Assembly (NCBI RefSeq): GCF_000463015.1
Contig: NC_022247.1
Coordinates: 1,736,001 to 1,800,000, forward strand
DNA from: Variovorax paradoxus B4
GTDB lineage: Bacteria > Pseudomonadota > Gammaproteobacteria > Burkholderiales > Burkholderiaceae_C
Reading direction: 5' to 3'
DNA: 64,000 nucleotides
In this document: positions 25,943 through 35,228 of the stretch, one piece after another
How the letters are laid out: each line of letters begins with the position of its first letter
Position numbering within the stretch: position 1 is the stretch's first letter
The notes under the pieces: model-generated
What the model was told of the DNA's origin: nothing
Seen by the model: only the letters and a program-made list of their open reading frames with translations
The model's database searches: none
Translations under genes and position numbers: made by a program

Positions 25943-25987
25943 AAAAAAACCGGGCGACAAGAAACTTGGGCCCGGTGATTGATTATA
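25943..25987 (-). terminator. Terminator hairpin with adjacent TATAAT, between ompW and guaC
   Basis: On the minus strand a 7 bp stem ACCGGGC / GCCCGGT (25976-25970, 25955-25949) with a 14 nt loop runs into seven T (25949-25943). Just upstream on the same strand is TATAAT (25987-25982). It may simply end ompW transcription. If the TATAAT is the guaC promoter, the transcript would begin at the hairpin, giving an early attenuator for guaC. No good -35 is visible, so the second reading is tentative. Confidence 0.6.
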
Positions 25988-26079
25988 GGGAGGTGGCGCC
26001 TCGCCTTCCTCCGCACTTTCGTATAGACCTTATTCGCCGGCCGGTCTGCCCGGCCGCGCAACCACCTCCAGCGGCTCGC

Positions 26080-26742
26080 TCAGAAGCGATAGCCGATGCC
26101 CACGCCGACCAGCAGCGGGTCGACCTTCACCTTGGAGATCCTGGTGCCGGCCAGGCTCACACCGGTGCGGATCTGCACCTTCTTCAGGTCGAAGTTCAGG
26201 AACACGTTCTTGGTGAGCGCAATGTCGACGCCGCCGCCGATGGCCAGGCCGAAGCTGTCGTGATCGAGGCCGAGCCGGCCCACCGTCGGCACATCGAGAT
26301 TGACCGAACTGATGCGCGTGTAGTTCAGGCCGGCGCCCAGGTAGGGACGAATCGGGCCGTCGGGAATGAAGTGGTATTGCAGCATCAACGTCGGCGGCAG
26401 GTGCTTGAAGGTGCCGATGGCCACCGGCCCTCCGAGTGCGCTCTGCGCCACCGTGACCTTCTGCTTTTGCGGAACCGTCAGTACCAGTTCGGCGGCGACG
26501 TTCGGCGTGAAGAAATAGGTGAAATCGACTTCGGGAATCGTCTTGCCGTTGATCGTGATGGCGTCGGCCGGCACGGCCAGCTTGCCGATCGGATCCGAGT
26601 GGTTGGCCGGGTCCAGATGGACGGCGCGGGCGCGTACCAGCCAGTTGCCCTGTGCTTCCTGGGCCAGGGCAGGGGCGGCGCACAGGGTGCCGAGGAGGGC
26701 GGCGGCGGCAGCGGCGCGCGCGAGATTCTTCTTCATGGTCAT
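26080..26742 (-). CDS. ompW: OmpW-family outer-membrane protein
   Basis: A 220-residue precursor; the signal peptide is residues 3-27 ([18 protein letters not shown], cut after ALA). The mature part has the OmpW pattern of eight amphipathic strands: [14 protein letters not shown] at the start, [18 protein letters not shown], and a C-terminal [10 protein letters not shown] with terminal Phe for outer-membrane assembly. Start ATG (MTMKK) has GGAAATCCC before it. OmpW in enterobacteria is FNR-controlled, and an FNR-like box lies about 78 bp upstream here. Confidence 0.92.
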   Translation of the reverse strand: MTMKKNLARAAAAAALLGTLCAAPALAQEAQGNWLVRARAVHLDPANHSDPIGKLAVPADAITINGKTIPEVDFTYFFTPNVAAELVLTVPQKQKVTVAQSALGGPVAIGTFKHLPPTLMLQYHFIPDGPIRPYLGAGLNYTRISSVNLDVPTVGRLGLDHDSFGLAIGGGVDIALTKNVFLNFDLKKVQIRTGVSLAGTRISKVKVDPLLVGVGIGYRF

Positions 26743-26813
26743 GGGATTTCCAGTTGTGACCGACACGGGATTGACAGTCGCAGGCAGTCTCGGCACGCGC
26801 TGTCTCCGGATCT

Positions 26814-26827
26814 CTGATCCAGATCAA
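26814..26827. promoter_or_regulatory. FNR/Anr-like box, ompW side
   Basis: CTGAT-CCAG-ATCAA matches the TTGAT-N4-ATCAA consensus at nine of ten positions. It lies in the ompW-azurin divergent gap, about 78 bp from the ompW start codon. Confidence 0.6.
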
Positions 26828-26872
26828 CAGTTGCATGGGCCTGTGGTGAAAAGCACCATGCGGCGGCACCAT

Positions 26873-26913
26873 TTGATGCAGATCAGTGCCGTGCGGCGGC
26901 CGCGCTCGACAAT
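26873..26913 (+). promoter_or_regulatory. FNR/Anr-like box and -10 of the azurin promoter
   Basis: TTGAT-GCAG-ATCAG (26873-26886) matches the FNR/Anr consensus at nine of ten positions. A -10-like GACAAT lies at 26908-26913. With a start point near 26920 the box centre falls at about -41, the classical activator position for class II FNR promoters. Anaerobic or oxygen-limited induction of azurin is therefore likely. Confidence 0.62.
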
Positions 26914-26968
26914 GCGGCCACCGCTGCACGCTGTGCGCCGCCTTTCGTTTTTCCTGGAGATTGTTCCC

Positions 26969-27424
26969 ATGCTTCGTCACCGCCTCGCTGCCATCGCCGT
27001 CCTGGCGCTCGCTTCTTCTTCCTCCGCCTTTGCTGCCGACTGCAGCATCGAGATCGAAGGCAACGATGCCATGCAGTTCAACAAGCCCGCCATTGAGGTG
27101 AGCAGGAGCTGCAAGGAATTCACCGTCAAGCTCAAGCACGTCGGCAAGCTGCCGAAGCAGGCCATGGGCCACAACTGGGTGCTTGCCAAGACGGCCGACG
27201 TGCAGGCGGTCGCCGCCGACGGCATCGCTGCGGGCCTGCCGCAAAACTATGTGAAGGCCGGCGACGCGCGCGTCGTGGCGCACACCAAGGTCATCGGTGG
27301 CGGCGAAAGCGACAGCGTGACCTTTCCGGTCGCCAAGCTGGGCGCGGCCGACAGCTACACCTTCTTCTGTTCCTTCCCCGGCCATTCCTCGATCATGAAG
27401 GGCACGCTGAAACTCGTGAAGTAA
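26969..27424 (+). CDS. azu: Azurin
   Basis: A 151-residue precursor with a signal peptide cut after SAFA (22), leaving ADCSIEIEG. All copper ligands are present: His68 (in GHNW), Cys134, His139 and Met143 in [14 protein letters not shown]. It is a periplasmic type-I copper protein that shuttles electrons, for example to nitrite reductase or cytochrome c peroxidase. GGAG precedes the ATG. It is divergent from ompW and sits behind an FNR-like promoter, consistent with use under low oxygen. Confidence 0.96.
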   Translation: MLRHRLAAIAVLALASSSSAFAADCSIEIEGNDAMQFNKPAIEVSRSCKEFTVKLKHVGKLPKQAMGHNWVLAKTADVQAVAADGIAAGLPQNYVKAGDARVVAHTKVIGGGESDSVTFPVAKLGAADSYTFFCSFPGHSSIMKGTLKLVK

Positions 27425-27480
27425 GGGCGCGGGCGACCCCGCCGCCGCGTCGGGACGCCCCGGCTTCCTACAATGCCGGG

Positions 27481-29913
27481 ATGTCTCTTTTCGGCTCGTA
27501 CGACGCCACTGCCGGCGCACCCCCATCCCCAGCGGCCGATTCGCCCCTGCTCGCCAACCTCAACCCGGAACAGCGCGCCGCGGTCACCCTGCCTGCGGGC
27601 AATGCCCTGATCCTCGCCGGCGCCGGCTCGGGCAAGACGCGGGTGCTGACCACCCGCATCGCCTGGCTGCTGCAGACCGGCCAGGTCTCCGCCGGCGGCA
27701 TCCTGGCCGTGACCTTCACCAACAAGGCCGCCAAGGAAATGATGACGCGGCTGACGGCGATGCTGCCGGTCAACGTGCGCGGCATGTGGATCGGCACCTT
27801 CCACGGCCTGTGCAACCGCCTCCTGCGCGCGCACTGGAAGCTGGCCAACCTGCCGTCCACCTTCCAGATCCTCGACACGCAGGACCAGCTCTCGGCCATC
27901 AAGCGGCTGATGAAGCAGTTCAATGTCGACGACGAGCGCTTTCCGGCCAAGCAGACCCAGTGGTTCATTGCCGGCGCCAAGGAAGACGGCCTGCGTCCGA
28001 AAGACGTCGAAATCCGCACCGAGGACGACCGCAAGAAGGTCGAGCTCTACCAGCTCTACGAAGAGCAGTGCCAGCGCGAAGGCGTGGTCGATTTCGGCGA
28101 GCTCATGCTGCGCAGCTACGAGCTCCTGCGCGACAACGACCCGGTGCGCGAGCACTACCAGCGGCGCTTCCGCCACATCCTGATCGACGAGTTCCAGGAC
28201 ACCAACCGCCTGCAGTACGCGTGGATCAAGATGCTCGCGGGCAACACCGTCGCTGGCCAGTTCGTGCCGGGCGAGCACAACAGCGTGATCGCGGTGGGCG
28301 ACGACGACCAGAGCATCTACGCCTTTCGCGGTGCGCGCGTGGGCAACATGGCCGACTTCGTGCGCGAGTTCGACGTGCAGCACCAGATCAAGCTGGAGCA
28401 GAACTACCGCAGCTACAGCAACATCCTCGACTCGGCCAACGAGCTCATCAGCCACAACAAGAAGCGCCTGGGCAAGAACCTGCGCACCGACCAGGGCCCC
28501 GGCGAGCCGGTGCGCGTGTACGAGTCGCCCACCGACCTGGCCGAGGCGCAGTGGATGGTCGAGGAAATGCGCCAGCTCGTGCGCGACGGCTTCGACCGCA
28601 AGGAAATGGCCGTGCTCTACCGCAGCAATGCGCAGAGCCGGGTGATCGAAACGGCGCTTTTCAACGCCTCGGTGCCGTACCGCGTGTACGGCGGCCTGCG
28701 CTTCTTCGAGCGCGCCGAGATCAAGCACGCGCTGGCCTACCTGCGCCTGCTCGAGAACAAGGACGACGACACCAGCTTCCTGCGGGTGGTCAACTTTCCG
28801 CCGCGCGGCATCGGCGCGCGCACGCTGGAGCAGCTGCAGGATGCGGCGCGAACGGCGGGGCGTTCGCTGCACGATGCGGTGAGCGTCGTCGGCGGCAAGG
28901 CCGGTGCCAACCTCACTGGCTTCGTTGCCAAGATCGACGTGCTGCGCGAGCAGACCCAGGGCGTGAGCCTGCGCGAGATCATCGAGCTGGTGCTCGACCA
29001 CAGCGGCCTCGTCGAACACTACAAGGCCGACCGCGAAGGCGCCGACCGGATCGAGAATCTGGAAGAGCTGGTGAACGCGGCCGAGAGCTTCGTCACGCAG
29101 GAAGGCTTCGGCCGCGATGCAGTGGCGCTGCCCATCGACGAACTGCGCCAGTCGCCCGCGAGCCAGGGCATCGACCCGAACCAGCCCGTCATCGACGAGC
29201 CGCTCGCGCCCGATGCCGAAACCGGCGAAACACTGAGCCCGCTGGCCGCGTTCCTCACGCATGCAGCGCTCGAGTCGGGCGACAACCAGGCGCAGGCCGG
29301 GCAGGACGCGGTGCAGTTGATGACCGTTCACGCCGCCAAGGGCCTGGAGTTCGACTGCGTGTTCATCACCGGCATGGAAGAGGGCCTGTTCCCGCACGAG
29401 AACTCGATGAGCGATTTCGAGAGCCTCGAGGAAGAGCGCCGCCTGATGTACGTGGCGATCACGCGCGCGCGCAAGCGCCTGTACCTGAGCCATTCGCAAA
29501 CGCGCATGCTGCACGGCCAGACGCGCTACAACGTGAAGAGCCGCTTCTTCGAAGAGCTGCCCGAAGGCGCGCTCAAGTGGCTCACGCCGAAGAACCAGGC
29601 CTTCACGCCCTCGGCCTTCGGCTATGGCGGCGGCTATGCCAGCACGCGCGGCGGCGGTGGCAGTTACGGCAGCGGCAGCGGTGGCGGCTACGGTGGCAGC
29701 AAGGACACCTTCGCGAGCCCGCCGGTGCCGCCGCAGAAGACCGCGCCCTCGCACGGCCTGCGCTCGGGCATGCAAGTGTTCCACAACAAGTTCGGCGAAG
29801 GCACGGTGCTGTCGCTCGAAGGCACGGGCGACGACGCGCGCGCGCAGGTCAAGTTCACCCGGCATGGCGTGAAGTGGCTCGCCCTGTCGGTGGCCAAGCT
29901 CACGCCGGTGTGA
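27481..29913 (+). CDS. uvrD: DNA helicase II (UvrD/PcrA/Rep family)
   Basis: An 810-residue SF1 helicase. The Q motif LNPEQRAAV is at 27-35, Walker A GAGSGKT at 47-53, motif II IDEFQDTN, motif III GDDDQSIYAFRGA, and motif VI YVAITRARKRLYLSH. The C-terminal region has a glycine-rich linker (about 715-745) and then a PcrA/UvrD-type C-terminal domain (GMQVFHNKFGEGTVLSLEG). It unwinds DNA in nucleotide excision and mismatch repair. A TACAAT is at 27469-27474, so transcription may begin at or next to the ATG, giving a leaderless mRNA. Confidence 0.95.
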   Translation: MSLFGSYDATAGAPPSPAADSPLLANLNPEQRAAVTLPAGNALILAGAGSGKTRVLTTRIAWLLQTGQVSAGGILAVTFTNKAAKEMMTRLTAMLPVNVRGMWIGTFHGLCNRLLRAHWKLANLPSTFQILDTQDQLSAIKRLMKQFNVDDERFPAKQTQWFIAGAKEDGLRPKDVEIRTEDDRKKVELYQLYEEQCQREGVVDFGELMLRSYELLRDNDPVREHYQRRFRHILIDEFQDTNRLQYAWIKMLAGNTVAGQFVPGEHNSVIAVGDDDQSIYAFRGARVGNMADFVREFDVQHQIKLEQNYRSYSNILDSANELISHNKKRLGKNLRTDQGPGEPVRVYESPTDLAEAQWMVEEMRQLVRDGFDRKEMAVLYRSNAQSRVIETALFNASVPYRVYGGLRFFERAEIKHALAYLRLLENKDDDTSFLRVVNFPPRGIGARTLEQLQDAARTAGRSLHDAVSVVGGKAGANLTGFVAKIDVLREQTQGVSLREIIELVLDHSGLVEHYKADREGADRIENLEELVNAAESFVTQEGFGRDAVALPIDELRQSPASQGIDPNQPVIDEPLAPDAETGETLSPLAAFLTHAALESGDNQAQAGQDAVQLMTVHAAKGLEFDCVFITGMEEGLFPHENSMSDFESLEEERRLMYVAITRARKRLYLSHSQTRMLHGQTRYNVKSRFFEELPEGALKWLTPKNQAFTPSAFGYGGGYASTRGGGGSYGSGSGGGYGGSKDTFASPPVPPQKTAPSHGLRSGMQVFHNKFGEGTVLSLEGTGDDARAQVKFTRHGVKWLALSVAKLTPV

Positions 29914-29985
29914 GCACCGGCCGGGTCGGCCATTGGAACCGGCCGGCGGCTGCCGGCTGTCCCGGGCCGGCGGGCTGCCCGGCGG

Positions 29986-30810
29986 TCAGTTCGGATCGAA
30001 GCTGTCGCGGAAGGTGAACCACGTGGAGCTCAGCGACATGGCCGCGAGCACCAGCGCCGATCCCACGATCAGCACGTTGCCGATGAGGGCGGCGCCGCCG
30101 GCCGCCGCGCCCACGCCGATCAGCACGGTGGCGATGAGCCCCATTCCGATGCCCGCGAGCAGGAACACGCCGAACCACGCCAGCACGAAGAGGGCGTAGG
30201 CGCCGAAGTTGCGAAACAGCGCCACCACGCTGAAGAAGATGCTCTTCACCGGCTCCACGCCGTGCCAGTGCACGAGTGCCGGGGCGTGCCACATCGCCAG
30301 CGAGAGCGGCAGGTTCAGGCACATCAGGAACATGCGTGCCACCTGGAAGTCGCTGCTCGCCAGGGTCTCGGCCGACGGCATGTCGTCGAGCAGGTAGGCG
30401 CGTGCCAGCTGCCCGCCGTCGATGAAGCTCGTGAGCAGCACGGCCACCACGAAGTACGCCGCCGAGATCACCCCGAGCTTGACCAGCGCGCGCCATTCGG
30501 TGCGCATGGCGGCGGCCACCGCCACGAACATGGCGGAGCCGGTGGGCCGCTGCGCGTGGCCGGCGGTGCCGACGCCCTCTGCGTTGTCGGTGTAGGCCAC
30601 CGAAGTGGCCACCATCAGGCCCAGCGTCATGAAGGGCAGCAGGATCGGCGCCAGCACGCTGCCGACGAGCGGCAGCAGCGACACCGTCGAGATCAGCGCC
30701 ATCAGCAGGAAGAACAGCGAGACGAAGGCGAGCGGCTGCCGCCAGAAGGTCTTGAGCCCGAGGCGGACCCATTCGGCGCCGGTTCGCGCCGGCACGATGT
30801 GGAGTTTCAT
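29986..30810 (-). CDS. BPSS1780-family multi-pass membrane protein
   Basis: A 274-residue membrane protein of unknown role. Hydrophobic helices are at about 28-60 (LAFVSLFFLLMALISTVSLLPLVG), 60-75, 110-130, 155-195 and two near the C-terminus. The opening VPARTGAEWVRLGLKTFWRQP is typical of the conserved Burkholderiales BPSS1780 family. It ends just short of the uvrD end (convergent) and lies 10 bp after thrB on the same strand, so it is probably cotranscribed with thrB. Confidence 0.82.
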   Translation of the reverse strand: MKLHIVPARTGAEWVRLGLKTFWRQPLAFVSLFFLLMALISTVSLLPLVGSVLAPILLPFMTLGLMVATSVAYTDNAEGVGTAGHAQRPTGSAMFVAVAAAMRTEWRALVKLGVISAAYFVVAVLLTSFIDGGQLARAYLLDDMPSAETLASSDFQVARMFLMCLNLPLSLAMWHAPALVHWHGVEPVKSIFFSVVALFRNFGAYALFVLAWFGVFLLAGIGMGLIATVLIGVGAAAGGAALIGNVLIVGSALVLAAMSLSSTWFTFRDSFDPN

Positions 30811-30820
30811 TTTTTGAGAA

Positions 30821-31867
30821 TCAGGCGGCCAGCGGCTCGAGCGACTGCGCCATGACGTGCGGGTGGTAGACGCGCTCGCGCAGCACGCGTTCGAAGTGCG
30901 CCGGATCGTGCGGCTTCAGCATGCTGGCTTCGCGCGGCAGGTGAAAGTCCCACAGCCGCGAAATCCAGAAGCGCAGCGCCGCGGCGCGCAGCATCGCGGG
31001 CAACAGGGCGCGCTCGGCCGCATTCAGCGGGCGCACGGTTTCGTAGGCCGCGAGCAGCGCGTCGGCGCGTTCGGCATCGTGTTCGCCGCTCGAGAGATCG
31101 ATGGCCCAGTCGTTCAGGCACACGGCCAGGTCGAACAGCCAGGTGTCGGTGCCCGCGAAATAGAAGTCGAACACGCCGGTGAGGCGTGGCGCCGCGCCGG
31201 CGTGTTCGCCGGTGGCGAACATCACGTTGTCGCGGAACATGTCGGCATGCACGGGCCCGCGCGGCAGCGCCGCGTAGGCCGACGATTCGGCAATGTGGTT
31301 CTGGTAGGCGAGCTCGGCGCGCAGCAGCGCTGCCTGCGATTCGTCGACGTACGGCAGCACCACCGGCACGGTGTCGTTCCACCACGCGAGGCCGCGCAGG
31401 TTCGGCTGGATGCGCGGAAAGTCGCGCGCGGCCAGGTGCATGCGCGCCAGCATGGCGCCCAGTTCGGTGCAGTGGGCCGTGCCCGGCGCCAGTTCGCTTC
31501 GGCCCGAGAGCCGCTGCACCAGCGCGGCCGGCTTGCCCGCCACCTTGAGCAGCAGCTCGCACGGGGCGTTCGCGGGAATCGTCAGCGCATGGCCCGAGGG
31601 CGGCTGGATGGCCGGATCGGCCACCGGCTCGGGCACCGGCAGGCCGCGGCCCGCCAGGTGCTTCATGAGACAAAGGTAGTAGGGGAGCTGCTCGGCGCTG
31701 AGGCGCTCGAACAGCGTCAGCACGAACTCGCCGCTTTCGGCGGTCGCGAAATAGTTGGTGTTCTCGATGCCGCCCTCGATGCCGCGCAGCTCGCGCAGGG
31801 GGCCCAGGCCGAGGCGCTGCACGAGCGCGTCGGCCTCGCCGAATTCGACTTCGGTAAAAACTGCCAT
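30821..31867 (-). CDS. thrB: Homoserine kinase (ThrB2, aminoglycoside-phosphotransferase fold)
   Basis: A 348-residue APH-fold kinase, the homoserine kinase type of Pseudomonas and Burkholderiales. The N-lobe begins MAVFTEVEFGEADAL; ENTNYFATAESGEFVLTLFE is typical of this group. The catalytic loop reads VHADMFRDN, and DFYFAG provides the metal-binding Asp. It phosphorylates homoserine for threonine synthesis in the cytosol. The BPSS1780-family gene follows and a DUF2782 gene precedes it by 43 bp; this block next to polA is a familiar Burkholderiales arrangement. Confidence 0.93.
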   Translation of the reverse strand: MAVFTEVEFGEADALVQRLGLGPLRELRGIEGGIENTNYFATAESGEFVLTLFERLSAEQLPYYLCLMKHLAGRGLPVPEPVADPAIQPPSGHALTIPANAPCELLLKVAGKPAALVQRLSGRSELAPGTAHCTELGAMLARMHLAARDFPRIQPNLRGLAWWNDTVPVVLPYVDESQAALLRAELAYQNHIAESSAYAALPRGPVHADMFRDNVMFATGEHAGAAPRLTGVFDFYFAGTDTWLFDLAVCLNDWAIDLSSGEHDAERADALLAAYETVRPLNAAERALLPAMLRAAALRFWISRLWDFHLPREASMLKPHDPAHFERVLRERVYHPHVMAQSLEPLAA

Positions 31868-31910
31868 GGCGGTGCTCAGCGTCTCGCTGCCGATGGAAGG
31901 CGCAGCACGG

Positions 31911-32276
31911 TCAGAACTTCATCACGTTCCAGACCCGGGCGCCGTTGCCGTTCGAGTTGGCATCGCCCGAACCCGTGCGCGCGCCTGGATCGTTGGGCCG
32001 CACCTCGTAGCCCGGCACGTTGGCCTTGGGCTTCACGTTGATGCTCTGCGTGCGGCCGCCATAGCGCACCTCGTCGACCGAGGCGCCGCTGTCTTCCGTG
32101 TGGATGTGCTCGACCTTCTGGTTGCGGCGGCCGTCGGCCTGCTCCTGATTTTGTAGCGGCTCGGCCGGCGCAGGCGTTGCGACGGGTGCGGGCTGCGCCT
32201 GGACGGCGGCAACAGGAACGGCAAAGGCCAGCGCCAGCAGGATGCGGCGGGCGACCAGGAGTGTGGGGCTAGGCAT
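31911..32276 (-). CDS. DUF2782-like small exported protein
   Basis: A 121-residue protein with a signal peptide (about 1-27, LLVARRILLALAFAVPVAAVQAQ). After a Pro/Ala stretch come a charged block (DGRRNQKVEHIHTEDSGASVDEVRYGGRTQ) and INVKPKANVPGYEVRPND, as in DUF2782 proteins found beside polA/thrB in Betaproteobacteria. Function is unknown; it is probably periplasmic. Start ATG 32276 gives the complete signal peptide. It is divergent from polA with a 96 bp gap. Confidence 0.83.
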   Translation of the reverse strand: MPSPTLLVARRILLALAFAVPVAAVQAQPAPVATPAPAEPLQNQEQADGRRNQKVEHIHTEDSGASVDEVRYGGRTQSINVKPKANVPGYEVRPNDPGARTGSGDANSNGNGARVWNVMKF

Positions 32277-32372
32277 GCATGGATTGTAGGCGCGGGGCGC
32301 TTTCAGGGTGTCGGCGGGCGGCGCTTGACAGCGTGGTTCGGGATGCCGGTCCGGGCACGGCAAAATGGCCCG

Positions 32373-35195
32373 ATGACCGACAAGAAAACGCTGCTGCTCG
32401 TCGATGGCTCGAGCTATCTCTACCGCGCCTTCCATGCCATGCCCGACCTGCGGGCAGTGCCCGGCGACCCGAAGAGCCCCGCGACCGGCGCCATCCGCGG
32501 AATGATCAACATGATGACGGCGCTGCGCCGCGAGGTGCGCGCCGACTACGCGGCCTGCATCTTCGATGCGCCCGGCAAGACTTTCCGCGACGACCTGTAC
32601 CCCGAATACAAGGCCAACCGCTCGCCGATGCCCGACGACCTGCGCAGCCAGATCGACCCCATCCACGAGGTGGTGAAGCTGATGGGATGGCCGGTGCTGT
32701 GCGTGCCCGACATCGAGGCCGACGACGTGATCGGCACGCTCGCCAAGACCGCAGCCGGGCAGGGCATCGAGGTCATCGTTTCCAGCGGCGACAAGGACCT
32801 GAGCCAGCTGGTGGACGAGCACATCACCATCATCGACACGATGAACGGCAAGAAGCGCGACGTGGCGGGAGTCACGTCGGAGTTCGGCGTGCCGCCCAAC
32901 CTGATGATCGACTACCAGACGCTGGTCGGCGATGCCGTCGACAACGTGCCCGGCGTCGAGAAGGTCGGCCCCAAGACGGCCGCCAAATGGCTGCTCGAAT
33001 ACGGCTCGCTCGACGCGCTGATCGAGCGCGCGGCCGAGGTGAAGGGGCAAGCCGGCGAGAACCTGCGCAAGGCCTTGGGCAAGCTACCGCTGAGCCGCCA
33101 GCTCGTCACCATCCGCACCGATTGCGACCTGGCCACGCACGTCGCCGGCCTGCCTTCGCTCGAAGGCCTGCCGGTGGGCGCGCCGCAGACCGCCGAGCTC
33201 AAGCCCTTCTACGAAAGGTTCGGCTTCAAGAGCCTGGTCAAGTCGATCGAGGCGCTGGAAGTGCCGCCCGAGCTGATCGAGGAGAACATCAAGAAGCAGA
33301 TGGCCCGCGGTGGCGCCGCGAGCACCGACCAGGGTGGCCTGTTCGACGAATCGACCGAGCTCGGCGCGCTGGAGGCCGCTGCGCCCGCGAGCAACCTCCA
33401 GTACGAGACCATCACCACCTGGGAGCAGTTCGACGCCTGGCTCGCCAAGCTCGAGGCCGCCGAGCTGGCCGCCATCGACACCGAGACCACGTCGCTCGAC
33501 GAAATGGTCGCGCGCATCGTCGGCGTGAGCTTCAGCATCGAGCCCGGCGCGGCGGCCTACATTCCGCTCACGCACAACTATCCCGACGCGCCCGCGCAGC
33601 TGCCCATCGACGACGTGCTCGCCAGGCTCAAGCCCTGGCTCGAAAACCCGGCGAAGAAGAAGCTCGGCCAGCACATCAAGTACGACCGCCACGTGCTCGC
33701 CAACCACGGCATCGAGGTGCAGGGCTATGCGCACGACACCATGCTGCAAAGCTATGTGCTCGAGGCGCACCGGCCGCACGGCCTCGCAAGCCTGGCCGAA
33801 CGCCACCTGGGCCGCAGCGGCATCTCGTACGAAGACCTGTGCGGCAAGGGCGCGCACCAGATCCCGTTCAGCCAGGTCGACATCGCCAAGGCCGCCGAAT
33901 ATTCGTGCGAGGACAGCGACCAGACGCTCGACGTCCACCTGGCGCTGTGGCCGCAGATCGAGCGCGACGAGAAGCTGCGCTTCATCTACCAGCTCGAGAT
34001 GGATTCGAGCGAGGCGCTCTACCGCGTCGAGCGCAACGGCGTGCTGATCGACGCGCCCACGCTCGCCGCACAGAGTCACGAACTCGGCACGCGCATCATG
34101 GCGCTCGAGCAGGAGGCCTACGAGATCGCGGGCCAGCCCTTCAACCTGGGCTCGCCCAAGCAGATCGGCGAGATATTCTTCACCAAGCTGGGCCTGCCGG
34201 TGGTCAAGAAGACGCCGAGCGGCGCACCCAGCACCGACGAGGAAGTGCTCGAGAAACTGGCCGAGGACTATCCGCTGCCGGCCAAGATCCTCGAGCACCG
34301 CGGCCTGTCCAAGCTCAAGGGCACGTACACCGACAAGCTGGGCCAGCTCGCCAACCCGCGCACCGGCCGCGTCCACACGCACTATGCGCAGGCGGTGGCG
34401 GTCACGGGGCGCCTGTCGAGCAACGATCCCAACCTGCAGAACATCCCGATCCGCACGCCCGAAGGCCGCCGCGTGCGCGAAGCCTTCATTGCGCCGGCCG
34501 GCAGCGTGATCGCGAGCGCCGACTACTCGCAGATCGAGCTGCGCATCATGGCCCACATCAGCGGCGACGAGTCGCTGCTGCGCGCCTTCAGGGACGGCAT
34601 CGACGTGCACCGCGCCACTGCGGCGGAGGTGTTCGGCTCCACGCCCGACCAGGTGTCGAGCGAGCAGCGGCGCTATGCCAAGGTGATCAACTTCGGGCTC
34701 ATCTACGGCATGAGCAGCTTCGGCCTGGCGCGCAACCTGGGCATCGAGACCAAGGCCGCGGCTTCCTACATCGAACGCTACTTCGCGCGCTATCCGGGCG
34801 TGAAGGCGTACATGGACGAGACCAAGGCGCTGGCCAAGGAAAAGGGCTACGTCGAGACCGTGTTCGGCCGGCGCCTCTACCTGCCCGAGATCAATTCGCC
34901 CAACGGTCCGCGCCGCGGCGGCGCCGAGCGCGCGGCCATCAACGCGCCGATGCAGGGCACGGCGGCCGACCTGATCAAGCTCAGCATGATCAAGGTACAG
35001 AACGTGCTTGACGAAGAAAAGCGCGCCACCCGCATGATCATGCAGGTGCACGACGAACTGGTGTTCGAAGTACCCGAGGCCGAGGTCGAATGGGTGCGCA
35101 CCGAAATCCCGCGCCTGATGGCCGGCGTGGCGGAACTCAAGGTGCCGCTGCTGGCCGAGATCGGCATCGGTCCCAACTGGGACAAGGCGCACTGA
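32373..35195 (+). CDS. polA: DNA polymerase I
   Basis: A 940-residue family A polymerase with all three domains. The 5'-3' nuclease covers about 1-290 (LLLVDGSSYLYRAFHAMP, DIEADDVIG, SGDKDLSQL). The 3'-5' exonuclease is present and keeps its acidic pair, Asp369 and Glu371 in AAIDTETTS. The polymerase has Asp717 in ADYSQIELR and HDE at 893-895 in QVHDELVFE. It fills gaps in repair and matures Okazaki fragments. I used the start MTDKKTLLLVDG at 32373 rather than a frame 16 codons longer. A TTGACA is at 32325 but no convincing -10 follows. Confidence 0.97.
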   Translation: MTDKKTLLLVDGSSYLYRAFHAMPDLRAVPGDPKSPATGAIRGMINMMTALRREVRADYAACIFDAPGKTFRDDLYPEYKANRSPMPDDLRSQIDPIHEVVKLMGWPVLCVPDIEADDVIGTLAKTAAGQGIEVIVSSGDKDLSQLVDEHITIIDTMNGKKRDVAGVTSEFGVPPNLMIDYQTLVGDAVDNVPGVEKVGPKTAAKWLLEYGSLDALIERAAEVKGQAGENLRKALGKLPLSRQLVTIRTDCDLATHVAGLPSLEGLPVGAPQTAELKPFYERFGFKSLVKSIEALEVPPELIEENIKKQMARGGAASTDQGGLFDESTELGALEAAAPASNLQYETITTWEQFDAWLAKLEAAELAAIDTETTSLDEMVARIVGVSFSIEPGAAAYIPLTHNYPDAPAQLPIDDVLARLKPWLENPAKKKLGQHIKYDRHVLANHGIEVQGYAHDTMLQSYVLEAHRPHGLASLAERHLGRSGISYEDLCGKGAHQIPFSQVDIAKAAEYSCEDSDQTLDVHLALWPQIERDEKLRFIYQLEMDSSEALYRVERNGVLIDAPTLAAQSHELGTRIMALEQEAYEIAGQPFNLGSPKQIGEIFFTKLGLPVVKKTPSGAPSTDEEVLEKLAEDYPLPAKILEHRGLSKLKGTYTDKLGQLANPRTGRVHTHYAQAVAVTGRLSSNDPNLQNIPIRTPEGRRVREAFIAPAGSVIASADYSQIELRIMAHISGDESLLRAFRDGIDVHRATAAEVFGSTPDQVSSEQRRYAKVINFGLIYGMSSFGLARNLGIETKAAASYIERYFARYPGVKAYMDETKALAKEKGYVETVFGRRLYLPEINSPNGPRRGGAERAAINAPMQGTAADLIKLSMIKVQNVLDEEKRATRMIMQVHDELVFEVPEAEVEWVRTEIPRLMAGVAELKVPLLAEIGIGPNWDKAH

Positions 35196-35228
35196 CCCAG
35201 CCCAACGAAAGAAAGAAGAAGCACGCAC

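Noticed and set aside
24757..26817. Long plus-strand open frame across guaC and ompW
   Set aside because: Antisense shadow; the minus-strand genes show catalytic and beta-barrel motifs.
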